A stretch of DNA of 64,000 bases from Prorocentrum cordatum (lineage: Eukaryota > Sar > Dinophyceae > Prorocentrales > Prorocentraceae): assembly GCA_963575745.1 (NCBI GenBank), contig CAUYUJ010020282.1, forward strand, positions 280,353 to 344,352. The letters run 5' to 3'. Under the pieces are notes generated by a model. The model searched no databases. It was given only the letters and a program-made list of their open reading frames with translations, and was not told where the DNA came from. Below are positions 33,546 through 44,127 of this stretch, piece after piece; position 1 is the first letter of the stretch, and every line of letters starts with the position of its first letter. The translations under genes were made by a program, and so were the position numbers.

Positions 33546-35094
33546 GCTCACACTCATCGCAACCATAAGAAGCCATTGATTGTTGCGCGATACTGTTCAA
33601 TGAAACAATGCGCACAACACGCGCGCGCACATGTCGAAGACACCTCCAACCCTGCCAACGATCACCATGCAGGCGACAAGTGCGCGTCTCCGCGCGCATG
33701 TCGACAAAGCACTGCAACACCATCTGTTGGTCCTGGCGCATCAAAGACCAACTCGTTTGTCATTCAGATCTGTGTCAGAGTTTACGCGCGCGCGCTTCCT
33801 GAGCAGGTGCAGTGCAGCGAGGAGGGTGAGCGAGAGGGAGGATGAGCTGAGGTGGAGATGAGGAGCGATGAGGGTTAGTGGGGAGGAGGACAAGGATGAG
33901 CGAGGTCTTCCTTGGTTCGGGGTTACTGACAGAGAGTTTCCGGGATCCTGGTCGGAGGCTCCTGGGAGGGGCCCTCCCTCCCCCTCGTCGTCGTCGCCCT
34001 CCCTCCCCCTCGTTGTGCACTGTGCCCACGGGGGGTCTCGCGCGGAACCACAGCGTATCCTGTGCTCTGCCCCCCCCCGCCGCCTTTCTGGACGCGTGTC
34101 GGCACCTCGCCCCGCCCAGCCCCGCCCCCAACCTCCCGCTCTTCCTTTCTTTGTCGCGGCCGGCGCTCGGCCTCAATGTTGTGGTGCCCATGGAGTTGAG
34201 CTTAGAGGGAGGTGGTCAGGTGGTAAGGCGTCGTATTTGGGCATTTCCCTTCTCCCTGGCGCGCGGAGCGTGCCAAAGCGAGCGGCTGTGTTCCGCCTAT
34301 GAGGACGGCGCCTTTGGGCCCCTGGCCCGGCACAGCCGGCAAAATGCAGAACGCGGAAGCACAGTTAGGCCGACCAGTATCAGCGAGCCAGAAGCGTACG
34401 GAGGAGAGGAGGAGAAAGTAAAAGGGGAGAAGGAGCTCAGAGCACCCGAATGTACACAGCGATGGCTCCGCGTTGCTCCCAGGTAGGCTCTACTGCCCGG
34501 CGAAGAGTGGAGAGGAGGGGAGAACCAGGCTGACGAGGACGATTGCGCAGGCGAGAAGCCCGGGCCAGCAGGGCGGGCGGGCAGGCAGAAGGGGGGCCGG
34601 GCGGAGACAGCAGGCAGGGAGCAGGAGGAAAGGGAGGGAGGCAAGGAAGAGGATGCTGAGAGGAGAAACAACCTGTTGCCGGCGGCGCTGCTTGGGGCCA
34701 GCGGTGTGGTGCCATATTCGCTGGTTCGGAATCGACCCCCCGTGGTCATGCATCTCCTACCTCCGCCTGGGGCTCAGGGTTTGGCCTCCCGTCGCCAGGG
34801 AGGGTGGCGGTAGCCTAACAAGTACCTATGCCTGGGAGCCTTCCGCAAGACGGCGTGCAAACTGCTGCAATGCCGACTCCGACCGACCGACGACCCTCTG
34901 CCTCCCGCCCGCCCCACGGGCCAGGGCCCGGGCCGCCGCTGTCCAAGTCCGCATCGCTCCCGCTGCTGGCGGAGCTGCCCTTCGCCGACTCCGATGTCGA
35001 CTTCGCGCCCGCGCCCCCGTGCACGGCGCGCGGGCCGCCGACGAGCCACAGCGGGATGCAGGAGCATCGCCGTCGCCTTTGTCGTCGTCCTCCT
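33546..35094. other. Stretch without a supported gene
   Basis: Several 100-250-codon frames are open on both strands, mostly Arg/Pro/Ser-rich, and none has a domain I recognise. 34540-34680 is purine-rich. Confidence 0.45.
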
Positions 35095-35228
35095 CCCGAT
35101 CCTCGTCGTCCTTCCTCCCTCCCACCCTCTCCTGTCCTCCTCCTCTCACGCACACTCGTCCTCCTCGTCCTCCTCCTCCTGCTCCTCCTCCTCCTCCTCC
35201 TCCTCCTCCTCCCCCTCCTCCTCCTCCT
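35095..35228 (+). repeat. (TCC)n array, 5' flank of the LINE
   Basis: TCC/CTC triplets with GTC variants and a CCCCC interruption near 35210. It ends at the base before the SL relict. A similar array with the same interruption lies at the other end of the LINE (40769-40853). Confidence 0.95.
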
Positions 35229-35250
35229 TCCGTAGCCATATTGGCTCAAG
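35229..35250 (+). ncRNA. Relict dinoflagellate spliced leader (DinoSL), not an SL gene
   Basis: The 22-base DinoSL consensus is matched except one base: TCCGTAGCCATATTG then GCTCAAG, where the usual leader has T at the twelfth base and this has A. It is followed immediately by ATG (35251) and preceded by (TCC)n. There is no GT donor or Sm-like site right after it, so it is not a working SL RNA gene. In dinoflagellates such relicts mark DNA copied back from trans-spliced mRNA. It stands at the exact 5' end of the LINE. Confidence 0.9.
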
Positions 35251-35552
35251 ATGGCACGCCGTCGCGAGCGCAGCGTGGATACCGCTAGTCCGCGGCCAGT
35301 TCCCACCATTTCGCTGCCACACCCAGAGACGAGCTGCCGTCCACTCCTGCTGATTGTCCTGGCGTTGCAGGCCGCCATACATATCGCTCTGAACCTTGCG
35401 CCGAACATCCACATCCTCGCGCCCCGTGCCGAGTCTCCATACCCTCACATCGAGCTTTGTGCCGGGAATCCATATCGCCCCATCGTGTGCCGCTCCGTGC
35501 CAGTCAACAAAAATCAGACAAGTACGCAGTGGTTTCGTAGTGGACCTGGCCT

Positions 35553-37119
35553 GTGGCGAATCGCCGAACAGCAACCCCCATGCCAGTTGTCTGTATTTCA
35601 ACATCATGTCCGCCGTATCCTCCGACAGGGATGACCTCTCCAACGGCTCCACGTCCCGCAGCCGCCCAGAGAATCGACACCATCGCCGCAAAAATCCTCG
35701 CCGTGACGAACGACGTCATGATGACCGCCAGCATCGAAAAGAAGAGCCCCGCAGAGATGGCCGACGCACTGCTCGCGACCACCTCGAACACGACGGCCAT
35801 GCAGGATTCAGCAGTCAAGGCCCTGCAGGTGCTCCACAACCGCAGATCCGTGCTGCAGGACGGAGTACTGCACGCCCGCCGCCGACCCCTACCCGCAGGA
35901 CAGCCTGATCGGGAGGAAGTGCCGTTCCCGAAGCCCCCGCCGTGGCCATGGAAGAGGACACTAAGCCACCGCCTGGTCCTGCTAAGCATACTTCCCTTTC
36001 GGGCGCCGCTGACCCATCGCCCAGCTGGACCCCGCTGCCGCCGCACAACTTGCACGCGACATTGAACTGGCCCCCACCTTCGCATATCAACCCGACGCAG
36101 TACCAGCCACTCCAATCGTTGGCCACGCCACCCCTGGATCTGAACACGAACCACATCATACACAACCTGAACGACATGGGCCACTTCCTGGGACACCCGA
36201 AGACCTAGACGTCGCCTTCCGTGAACTTATGCAGCGCCAAGTTGCTAGTGCCGCCACCCCGCTGTCAAGCGCAAACCGGTCAGCTTCTCGCCGGATCTCG
36301 TGACAGTTTCCGCCATCTCGCACAGCAGCAAGTTACTGCCACTGACCGCCGGGTCGACGTACCACGGGACGAAGCCGCCCGCGCCTGCAGAGAACAAGAC
36401 CGTCAAGCTGCTGAGCACCAGCGCATGTGGCAACAGATCGACCAGATGCGCGACACCCTGGCCCTTGCTGAAGCGCAGACACCGATCGCGGACCTCAGCC
36501 GCCTCGCCGAGCGGGACCGCCAGCCTGATCACACCCTCTTCTCTGTGGGTTGCCAGCGCCCCATCGTGCCGAGCGTCTTGCTCAACGACCTCCAGGGATG
36601 GATCGCAGAAGCCAATCTGCAATCGAACCGTGTGGAACTATTGGGAGATGGCGAGCCTTCCCGACGTTTCCTACAAGTCAAAGGAGAACGCTGTCGCAGT
36701 GCCCCGAGCCATGGCTCTCTCACGCGCCATGCGCAATTCGGCCAGGCACCGGGGGCGTTGTACCTCCACCGATACCACGGGCCAGCCAGTCGACATCGAT
36801 ATCAATCCTGCCAAGTCCTCCAATCAGATCAGAACGGAAGTCCAGACCCAGAAGCTCCTTCTATTCACGCAGCCAGCACCAGTGGAGAGCCTTCCGCACC
36901 AAGGGGGAGATCCACTGCAACTCCATGCCCATCATCAAAATCATCACCCGCGGCCAGAACGACCCCTCCATCCTCCAGTGGAACGAGCAAGCCTTCGACC
37001 ACCCTCAGTACCAGTCCATCGACCGCGGCAACAGCCTCACCCCCTTCCCGGCGCTCTTCGCTGACACGGAGGCAGCTATGCGGCGCTCCGAACCACCGCT
37101 GGGACCCCGGGCAATTTGA
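35553..37119 (+). pseudogene. LINE ORF1-like region
   Basis: Coding sequence is spread over three frames. 35640-35850 (frame 0) is a helical segment (IDTIAAKILAVTNDVMM). 36270-36665 (frame 2) is a coiled-coil-like stretch (RMWQQIDQMRDTLALAE). That frame then carries LNDLQGWIAEANLQSNRVEL and RRFLQVKGE, which resemble an RNA-binding RRM-like fold seen in dinoflagellate LINE ORF1 proteins. 36760-36880 (frame 0) has DIDINPAKSSNQIRTEVQTQ. 36930-37080 (frame 1) has KIITRGQNDPSILQWNEQAF. The short frame starting at the ATG after the SL (35251-35634) shows no domain. At least three frameshifts separate the parts. Confidence 0.6.
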
Positions 37120-37975
37120 CGCCGCCACGGAGCCGACCATTGTCGCCACATGGAACGCGCGAGCACTCATGCGCTACAAGGGCAGGCCCCGCCGTCGCAA
37201 ACAATCTGCCCCCGCTAAGTACATGAGGCGCAAGTGCGTGATCACGCTCCTGGAGGTCCATGGCTCCGAAGCACTGCTCCGCACGTGGGTCGACGCGCAG
37301 CCTCACCCAAGACGAAGTCTATCTCCCGGCGTTCCGCAGCACCGACGGCGACAACTCCACGGGAGGCGCGGCCACGCTTGTTCCGTGGTTCTCGCCGGTG
37401 GAGCTGGAACAGCTCCAGCCGCATCAGACCCCACTCGACCACGTCGAAATCGTTCCTGGGCGCGCCCAGCAGCTCACGAGCACGCGCGCCGTCACGCACG
37501 CCACCACGGTTATCATGAACGTCCACAACCACGACATCGCGGTTGACGACCGCCGCAAAAAAAACAGCAGGCATGGGAGCTCAACCGCACGTGGGCGCAG
37601 GCGAACTACCACGCGCGCGCATTCGTTGCGATCGGCGACTTTCACGTAGCCAGTCGCCCACCACAGAGCTTCGTCCAACCGCGGCCGCAGGGGCCGCGCC
37701 TTGGCCTCGATAGCAGCACGCGCCGGCGGCAGCCGTTCTGGAGAGCCCTGTTTGATTCAATGCTTGGGATCGAGACCGACCTCCCGACGCGCTTCAATCG
37801 CTCGGATTACGCCGCTTCCACCGTCGACCGCATCCTCATCAGCCCCCCCTCGCGCGCCACGACCGAGCTCACCATCGACGCGAAGGTTACACGCGATGCG
37901 ACACTACTTTCGGACGACCGCCTCAGTGACCACGCAGCTGATTCGCGGCGACTGGGTTCGACAGACCACCGGTGA
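37120..37975 (+). pseudogene. LINE AP-like endonuclease domain
   Basis: TIVATWNARAL (N-terminal Asn motif) and LEVHG (catalytic Glu) are in frame 2 at about 37135-37265. GGAATLV and MNVHNHDI follow in frame 0 at 37365-37535. After an eight-A run (37554-37561), FVAIGDFH (catalytic Asp, GD-F-N/H) and the terminal SDH motif (DRLSDHAAD, about 37915-37940) are in frame 2. These are the expected endonuclease/exonuclease/phosphatase-fold motifs in the right order. It would nick target DNA for target-primed reverse transcription. The last Asn of GDFN is His here. Confidence 0.8.
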
Positions 37976-40683
37976 CGCCAACAAAACGGGCCTCATTGCT
38001 GGGGGCGCCCTCGCTGCCCGCTCCATCTCCAGAGCCATTTGGCGCCGAGGTCTTCAACTCGCTCGCCGCGTCGCCGCCGTCGCCGCCCTGGGCGCCAAGT
38101 ACCTCTCGATCGACAATGGCACCATCACGCTCCGCGACCCCATCGCCATCGCCAGCCAGGCCGCGCAGCTGCGCCGCGACTTCGAGGCCAGGCAACTCTC
38201 TCTTACCCAGCAGGCAGCTCGGCGCCCCCAGGGGCAAGAAGGAGCGTTGCCACCAGAGAAGCCACGGTTCATCATGCGGCCCACCCAACGTCGGGCCCTT
38301 CTCTGGGCCCCCTGGAAACGCCGCCTCGTCATCCAAGGAATCAAGATCACAGGCCCTGATGGGCCCCAGACCGCTAGAGAGAGAGCAGCTCCATCGCAGC
38401 TGCTCTACGCACACACCGGCGGCCCATCGGAGGCGGCGCGCGCGGACATTGCCGAGGATACCAACTACATCCACACGCGCATGCCGAAGGGCGACCTCCT
38501 CGACATCGGGGCGCCTGCCAAGCCGCAGATCGAGGCCCCCTCTGCCCCAGGGCCCCACTCTCTGCCGCATGCCGCCTGGCTCGCGCACGACGCCTCGCTC
38601 GACATGCCCGAGGACCTCTCATACTTCCTCTGCTCGGGCCAGTACTACACCCGTGATCTGAATGACTCCGATTTCGCCTGCCCGCCGATGGGCGATACTC
38701 CACGGGGCGAGCTCGCCGCGGACAGGGCGCCCGAGGACACGCGCCCCTTCTCGCTGAAAAAAACACGGACATCAAAGCTATCGCAGGCGCCGCTAACCAC
38801 ACGCCCAAGGGCGCCGTGTCAGAGCACACCCATACCGCCCAGCAGGGCTTCGTCCAGGGGCGCATTTTCACCGGGCACATCGTCCGCTTCGACGCCGAGA
38901 TGCGCCGTGCTGGGCGGCTACCAGGCGCTCTTGCATGCAAACCCACCTTCGCCAGCTTAGACTTCTCAGCGGCCTTCCCGCCCCTGGGGCGGGACTGGCT
39001 CTTCGTCGCGCTCGGGCACGTTGGCCTCCCGCACGGCATCCCGAACCTCTACCAAGCCATGTGCTTCGCGCCCTCCAGCTACATCAAGGTCGACGGCGTG
39101 CGCCACGACATGTTCGCGATAGGCTCTGGAGTGGCGCAGGGCTGCCGCGCGTCGTGCTCTGCTTGGGCGATAGCCACGGATCCGATCACCCGCCACCTCG
39201 CGTCGTTTGAGGGGGGCTCGAACGGCGCGCCGATCCCCGACATTGGCTACCTGGGTGCATGAGCCGACGACATCGGCCTGCGAACGCACTCGCGCGACGC
39301 GCCACGCCAAGTGACCGCCCCGTTTGCCGCTGCGGGGGAGATCGCGCTCCACCCTTTGAAACGCCGCAAATGTTTTCTCGCGCCTCTCTGGCCTGCCGCG
39401 CCCCCCAGCCACCATTGCCGCCGCGCGAGCGCCCCTGGTCGAACTCGGACCCCAATGGTGCGGTTTCTCGGTCGCCGGGCGAGCTAAGTACCTGGGCACT
39501 TCTCTCGGACCCGAGGCCTCATTGGCTTGCCAATGGCTCGCCCCTGGGCAAAAATGGTGGCAGCGGGTTAAGTTGCTTCAGCTCGCGCAGAGCGGCAGCA
39601 ACGCAGCTGTTCGCTTATCCAACAAATCAGCGCTGTCTCCTCTGAGCTCTGTTTCGCAGTTCTTCCCCCTTGAGACTCCATCGCTCGGCGTGAACGGCAT
39701 ATGTTCCACAGGATGATTGGCGCGCCGCCGTGCTCTTTTCGCAAAGTTGACCTGGTCGCCATGGCGGGTTGGCGCCCGCCGCCTGTCCTTCAATCCGCTC
39801 AAATTCTAGTTGCTGCTTCGGCTGCACTTTCTGCGGCAGTCACTCTCGCGGGCGCCCGGGAGCTTTACGCCGATCGCCTCGCTGACCTATCGTGGGAAGA
39901 AACAACGCTACAGAACGCTCCACGCTGGCAGGCTGGTTCATGGTCATCGCCACTCTGGTCTTCTCAGACAGCCATCGCACAGTGCTACCGCTCGCTCATG
40001 CGCCGCGAATCCCAGTCGCCATTCTCTAGCCAGTCCATTGCTACTGCCGCCCGCGCCGCTCACAGTGGGCAGAGAGATGCGGCAGCTACGATCCCGCCCT
40101 GCCGCCCAAGTTCCAACGCATCCATACAGTCAAGCTACGCCACCAGACTTTCAGTTTGCCTTTCGCGGTCACGCTTGTCAAGCGCCTCCTCGTCCAGGGC
40201 CTACAAGCTCCCTTGGAATTTGGAGAACTACAGAAGCGCTGGGAGGCGCTGACCGACGCGCTTCAGCAGATGCGACCGAGCTGGCGCTGGGCTACGTACA
40301 AGACCCTCAGCAGTGGTTGGACTACCACGGCTAGGATGGACATCTTTCAGAAGCGCAAGTGCGCGTTCGGATGCACGGACGCACCTGACTCATTTCCGCT
40401 CTACCTCTCCTGCCCCGCCCTTTCGAATCTCCTCTGGATTCCTGATCCCCCCCTCATCCAAGCAATGCTGACGGCATGGGGGCTGGGCCCTGCCGCAGCG
40501 TGCGCAGCTGTCCCCACCAGCCCTATGTCCTTGCCAGCCACGTTCTCGAGGATCGTACTGGCATTCCATATCTACATTAAAATGAAATCCGCTGCCAGCG
40601 CGCGCACTGCAGCTGTCTCGCAAGCAGACCTGGTCGCATCGCGCCGCGCAGCACTTGCATTACTATACAGGCAGAAGCGCTAG
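37976..40683 (+). pseudogene. LINE reverse transcriptase and C-terminal region
   Basis: Frame 0 holds the linker up to 38756 (EDTRPFSLKK). After a six-A run (38757-38762) frame 2 goes on with RT motifs: AQQGFVQGR, FASLDFSAAFP (motif A), GSGVAQGCRASCSAWA (motif B), then LGA-stop-ADDIGL (motif C, stop at about 39260). Frame 0 at 39480-39640 has the thumb-like SPGELSTWALLSDPR and WLAPGQKWWQRVKLLQ. The end has a Cys motif, KRKCAFGCTDAPDSFPLYLS-CP (40350-40430), as in other dinoflagellate LINEs. It terminates at 40681-40683. Function would be target-primed reverse transcription. This copy is inactive. Confidence 0.85.
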
Positions 40684-40768
40684 GCCAGAGCACTGCGGCA
40701 GAGGCTAACTCATTTGCTTTCTTCTCGTTCGTGCTCGTGTCCGCGTGCCCTCTTCGTTTCTCAGGGTA

Positions 40769-40853
40769 CCCATCTTCCTCCTCCTCCTCCTCCCCCTCCT
40801 CCTCCTCCTCCTCCTTCTCCTCCTCCTCCTCCTCCTCCTCCTCCTCCCCCTCG
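40769..40853 (+). repeat. (TCC)n array, 3' flank of the LINE
   Basis: TCC/CTC triplets with a CCCCC interruption near 40792, the same pattern as just before the SL relict at 35229. It could be a target-site duplication, a simple-repeat LINE tail, or coincidence, since CCCCC interruptions also occur in other TCC arrays here (near 43430). Confidence 0.9.
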
Positions 40854-41204
40854 TGAGGAGATGCGGATTGTTCCATGGACTCTCTTGCCCCTGGACGGGC
40901 TTCGTCTTCGTCTCGTGCTCCTGGCCGCCCTCTCTTTCTCTTGGGGTCATGTGCTCCTCCTCCTCCCTGTCCTCCATCCATGCCCATACCAAAAAACTCC
41001 TCCCTGTCGCACCCCCTGGCGTGTCTGTATAAGGCGGGCCGGGCATTCTGCTTATGAGTTTTCTTCACCGGTGTTGATCCTGAACCTTGCGATTTGCAAT
41101 GAAGGCCGCCGCCGCCGTCGTCGTCGTCGTCGCCCGCCCAGGGGGCGGGGACAAACCCCTGGGGGCCCCGGCTCCGCGCCCGCGGGCACGCCAGACATCG
41201 GCCT
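40854..41204. other. Unique stretch without a supported gene
   Basis: Average composition, then a (GTC)n tract at 41110-41130. No domain is recognised. Confidence 0.5.
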
Positions 41205-41400
41205 GGTGCGTGGCTGGGCCAAGCCCTCGGCGACGGAGGGCGGGTCGTTTTCAAAACCGGGCTGTCGCCTCACTACCGCGCGCATTGATGTTCAAAGCAT
41301 GCAGCAGCTGCATGGATGGAGGGGGATCCGCTTTCACGATGTGGCTCTCGCCGTCGCGCCGAGTGCGTGCGTGGTAACGGCGCACCACAGATTTCAGGAT
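41205..41400 (-). repeat. 82-bp tandem repeat, cluster 3 (reverse)
   Basis: Two to three units in reverse orientation, for example GAGGGCGGGTCGTTTTCAAA and GATGTGGCTCTCGCCGTCGC. They are the reverse complement of the unit at 23690-25000. Confidence 0.8.
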
Positions 41401-41424
41401 GGAGGGCCGATTCCTAGGGTTGTA

Positions 41425-41665
41425 GTACCAGGATGTATGTTCTGGCGCGGCTCAGGATTTCCACGACGCAAGTGTCATGTTAACCCGCGGTGTTGAAGTG
41501 CCAGGAATTGCGTTCTGGGAAGATTTAGGATTACCAGGTCACAACAGTCATGTTGATTCGCGGTGTTGCATTCCCAGGAGAGGTGTTCTGGCGCGATTAA
41601 AGAGTGTCAGGAAGCAACAGTCACGTTTGTTCGCGGCGTTGAAGTCCCATGAAAGGAGTTTCGGC
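41425..41665 (+). repeat. 75-bp tandem repeat, about three copies
   Basis: Anchor CGCGGTGTTGAAGTGCCAGG starts near 41485, 41559 and 41634 (spacing 74-75). TTCTGG, GATTTAGGAT/GATTAAAGAG and a CAACAGTCATGTT block follow in each. Confidence 0.88.
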
Positions 41666-41734
41666 ATCGTGGAGGATTATCAGACGATTGTTCTTATATG
41701 TGCCCCTTTCCTATAATGAAAAAATGCATGGCTG

Positions 41735-41835
41735 GAGGGACCTCTGGAAAGGGAACTCGGAGGGGGTCTTATTTGCAACGTCGTTGATGCGTCTTGGGTC
41801 GACACTGGCCCTCCTCGTCCTCCTCCTTCTCCTCC
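41735..41835 (+). repeat. Dispersed repeat G beside a CTC array (copy 2)
   Basis: ACGTCGTTGATGCGTCTTGG, then GTCGACACTGGCCCTCCTCG, then CTC triplets. It matches the reverse complement of 30536-30620. Confidence 0.6.
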
Positions 41836-44127
41836 CCTCTCCTCCTACCAGTCTGCGAGTTGGGATGCGCCCAGACTGGTGGGTGTTCCCCATTCGGAGT
41901 TCCGAGCCGTAATCGTGACACATCCGAGGGACTGTTCAAGGGCGGCCCGCCAGTTTTGTCAGTGATCTTTCCCTCTACTCCTCAACCTCAACCTCCTCCC
42001 CCTCCTGCTTTCCACCTCCTCCTCGGTGACCCGGTGATGCGGACGGTGTCGAACGATCGCCCCGATGCTCTCGGCCCCCCCTGGTCGATGGGAGGGGTAA
42101 ACGATAGCAAGAGGTAATCAGAGACAGACATGAATGAACACGGCAATGACAGTGAAGCACCTCGGGAGGAGAGGAGGAGAGGGTGAGGAGTTGGTGGCGC
42201 CTGCCTTGGCCGGCGTTGTGCGAGTGCGGGGGTGGCCCGAGCTTGGTCCCCAGCCCTCCTGGGGGAAGGTGAATTCACAAAACCCATCTCGGCGCGCCTC
42301 TCCTTGACTGGGGGCCCACAACCTGCCACTCCTGCCCGAAGTCCGAGGTGAGGCGAAGACGGATGCAATGCTCCCAGATGCCGCGCGGCAGTCGCGGCGG
42401 AGGGGCTGGTGTGGATGGGGGGCGGGTAAGGCGCTGGAGCGCTGTGGACAGAAGAAGGTGGCGGCAAGGCTTCCACCTCCTCCTCCTCCTCCTCCTCCTC
42501 CTGCTCCTCCTCCTCCTCCTGCTCCTCCTGCTCCTCCTGCTCCTCCTCCTATTCTCGTCCTCCCCTTCCTCGCCCATCTCCGCGGCGATTGGGGCGTGGA
42601 CGGCCGCGGGCTCAGAAGCGGGCGGAGCCTGCCCGCCAGCGGTTCCCGAGGACGGCCGCACGGCGCTCGGCGTATATACACGCCACTCGGCTCGAGGGCT
42701 CCGCGGACCCAGACGTCGGACGTCTCGAGAGGAATCGGAGCGGAGCTGTGTTTCATAGGTTTCGAACTCTCTGGGGCCCTGGAGGGGCCTCGGGACCGTC
42801 AACAAGACAGCTCGGGGTGGAAAGGGCCGTCAACAGAGCAGCTCGGGATAGGTGGGGAAGTGATCGAGAGGTCGGGGGCCGGAGTTTCGAACAACATCGA
42901 GGCGCCGGCTGTCCGGGGACGGGACCAGAGCGGCCTCGGCTTAGCCGAGCCGAGCTGCGGGACGCCCTCCGCCGACCCGACCTCAGACAGCTCCGGCGGC
43001 GAGCCTCACGGGCGGCCCCCGCGCGCGCGCGTTTTGCTCCACGGCCGAGGCGCTGAGATGATGGCCGGCTCGGGCTCCCGCCTCCTCCTCCTCCTCCTCC
43101 TCCTCCTCCTCCTCCTCCTCCTCCACACAGTGCAGCAATGGACGAGTTCAAGCTCGCGATCGGCACAGCCTTTTTGGGTTGTTTGTCAGCGCTCTGGGTG
43201 AGGCGGCGATGTGAGGGCAGGTCTGCCTTCCACGAGCCGTTCTTCCTCGAGCCTCCCCCACCGTGGCCCAGGGCTGGAGCCGCGGCCTGGGGAGCCCCTT
43301 CCCGCTGCCCCTCGGGCGTCGCCGCGGAGGTTGTCTCGCTTTGAGGCGGGAGTCTGGCGGCAAGAGGCCGCCTTGCAACCGCGCCCGCTGCCGGTTTTGG
43401 GGGGCCTCCTCCGCTGCCCTCTCCTCCTCCTCCTCCCCCTCCTTATCCTCCTCCTCGTCGTCGTCCTCCTCCTCCTCCTCCTCCTCCTCACCCCGTGCGT
43501 TCTACTCCGTGCCCGTTCTGGGCTTGCCACCTCGTGGCCCAGGGCCGGCGCCCTGGCCTGAGGAGCCCCGCTCGTGGCCTCTCGTGTCGCTCCTCCGTGC
43601 TTGGGCATCGCTCGCCTGGGCAGCGCTCGGGCGTGTGCATCTGTTTCCCTCGGCGAGGACCACCGCGTCCGAGGAGCAGCTGGACTCACCTGGCGACCCA
43701 GACAGACGCACGGGCTCGCAGAGCGCACGGGGAATGCACGCCCGAGCGAATGGCGAGCTCGTGGCGCTCCTCCAGGGCACCTCGCGGTGGCCGCGCCGCT
43801 GCCGGCGCTCGAGGCGCGGAAAGGCGACGACGGCGAGCCGCGCCGCCGGAGGGCGCCGGCGGCAGCGTTCGGCCGCGCGCTGCGCTCCGCAGGCGCCGGG
43901 GGGGGGCCTCTGGGAGAGTCGCTCGGAGGGCCTCCCTGCGGCGTCGTGTCGGGGGCCTAAGGACGAGGCCAGGACTGTGGGGGACGATCAGTGGAGAGGA
44001 GGCATGTTGCCAAATAATTTCCAGATGTCTAAAACATGTGTTAAGCATGCTTCGAACATGTAAAAAATATGCTTAGGACATTGTTCCGACATTTTAAGCA
44101 CATTTCAAATGCAATGGTTCTCGAGCG
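41836..44127. other. Repeat-rich stretch with TCC arrays, no supported gene
   Basis: (TCC)n arrays lie at 42472-42552, 43080-43128 and 43410-43495. 42765-42860 is repeat E (GGGCCTCGGGACCGTCAACA, AGACAGCTCGGGG) followed by a shortened second copy. 43880-43960 holds GAGAGTCGCTCGGAGGGCCT, also found at about 45410 and, diverged, 45700. Open frames on both strands are repeat-driven. Confidence 0.55.

Larger units (their letters stand above)
35229..40768 (+). mobile_element. Near full-length LINE (non-LTR retrotransposon), decayed
   Basis: The order is SL relict, ORF1 region (RRM-like), AP-type endonuclease, linker, reverse transcriptase and terminal Cys motif, about 5.5 kb. No LTRs are seen. Both sides abut (TCC)n with the same CCCCC interruption, which could be a long target-site duplication or a microsatellite target. 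There is no poly-A tail. Many frame changes, some at A-runs (37554-37561, 38757-38762), and a stop two codons before the RT ADD motif show that it cannot make protein as it stands. High sequence coherence suggests a fairly recent insertion. Confidence 0.85.

Noticed and set aside
35229-35250. Functional spliced-leader RNA gene
   Set aside because: There is no donor GT and no Sm-binding-like sequence after the leader; ATG of downstream sequence follows at once. A relict is the better reading.
35146-35691. 181-codon minus-strand frame with some protein-like segments (IFVDWHGAAHDGAIW)
   Set aside because: It overlaps the LINE 5' end antisense and runs into the TCC array as poly-Glu.
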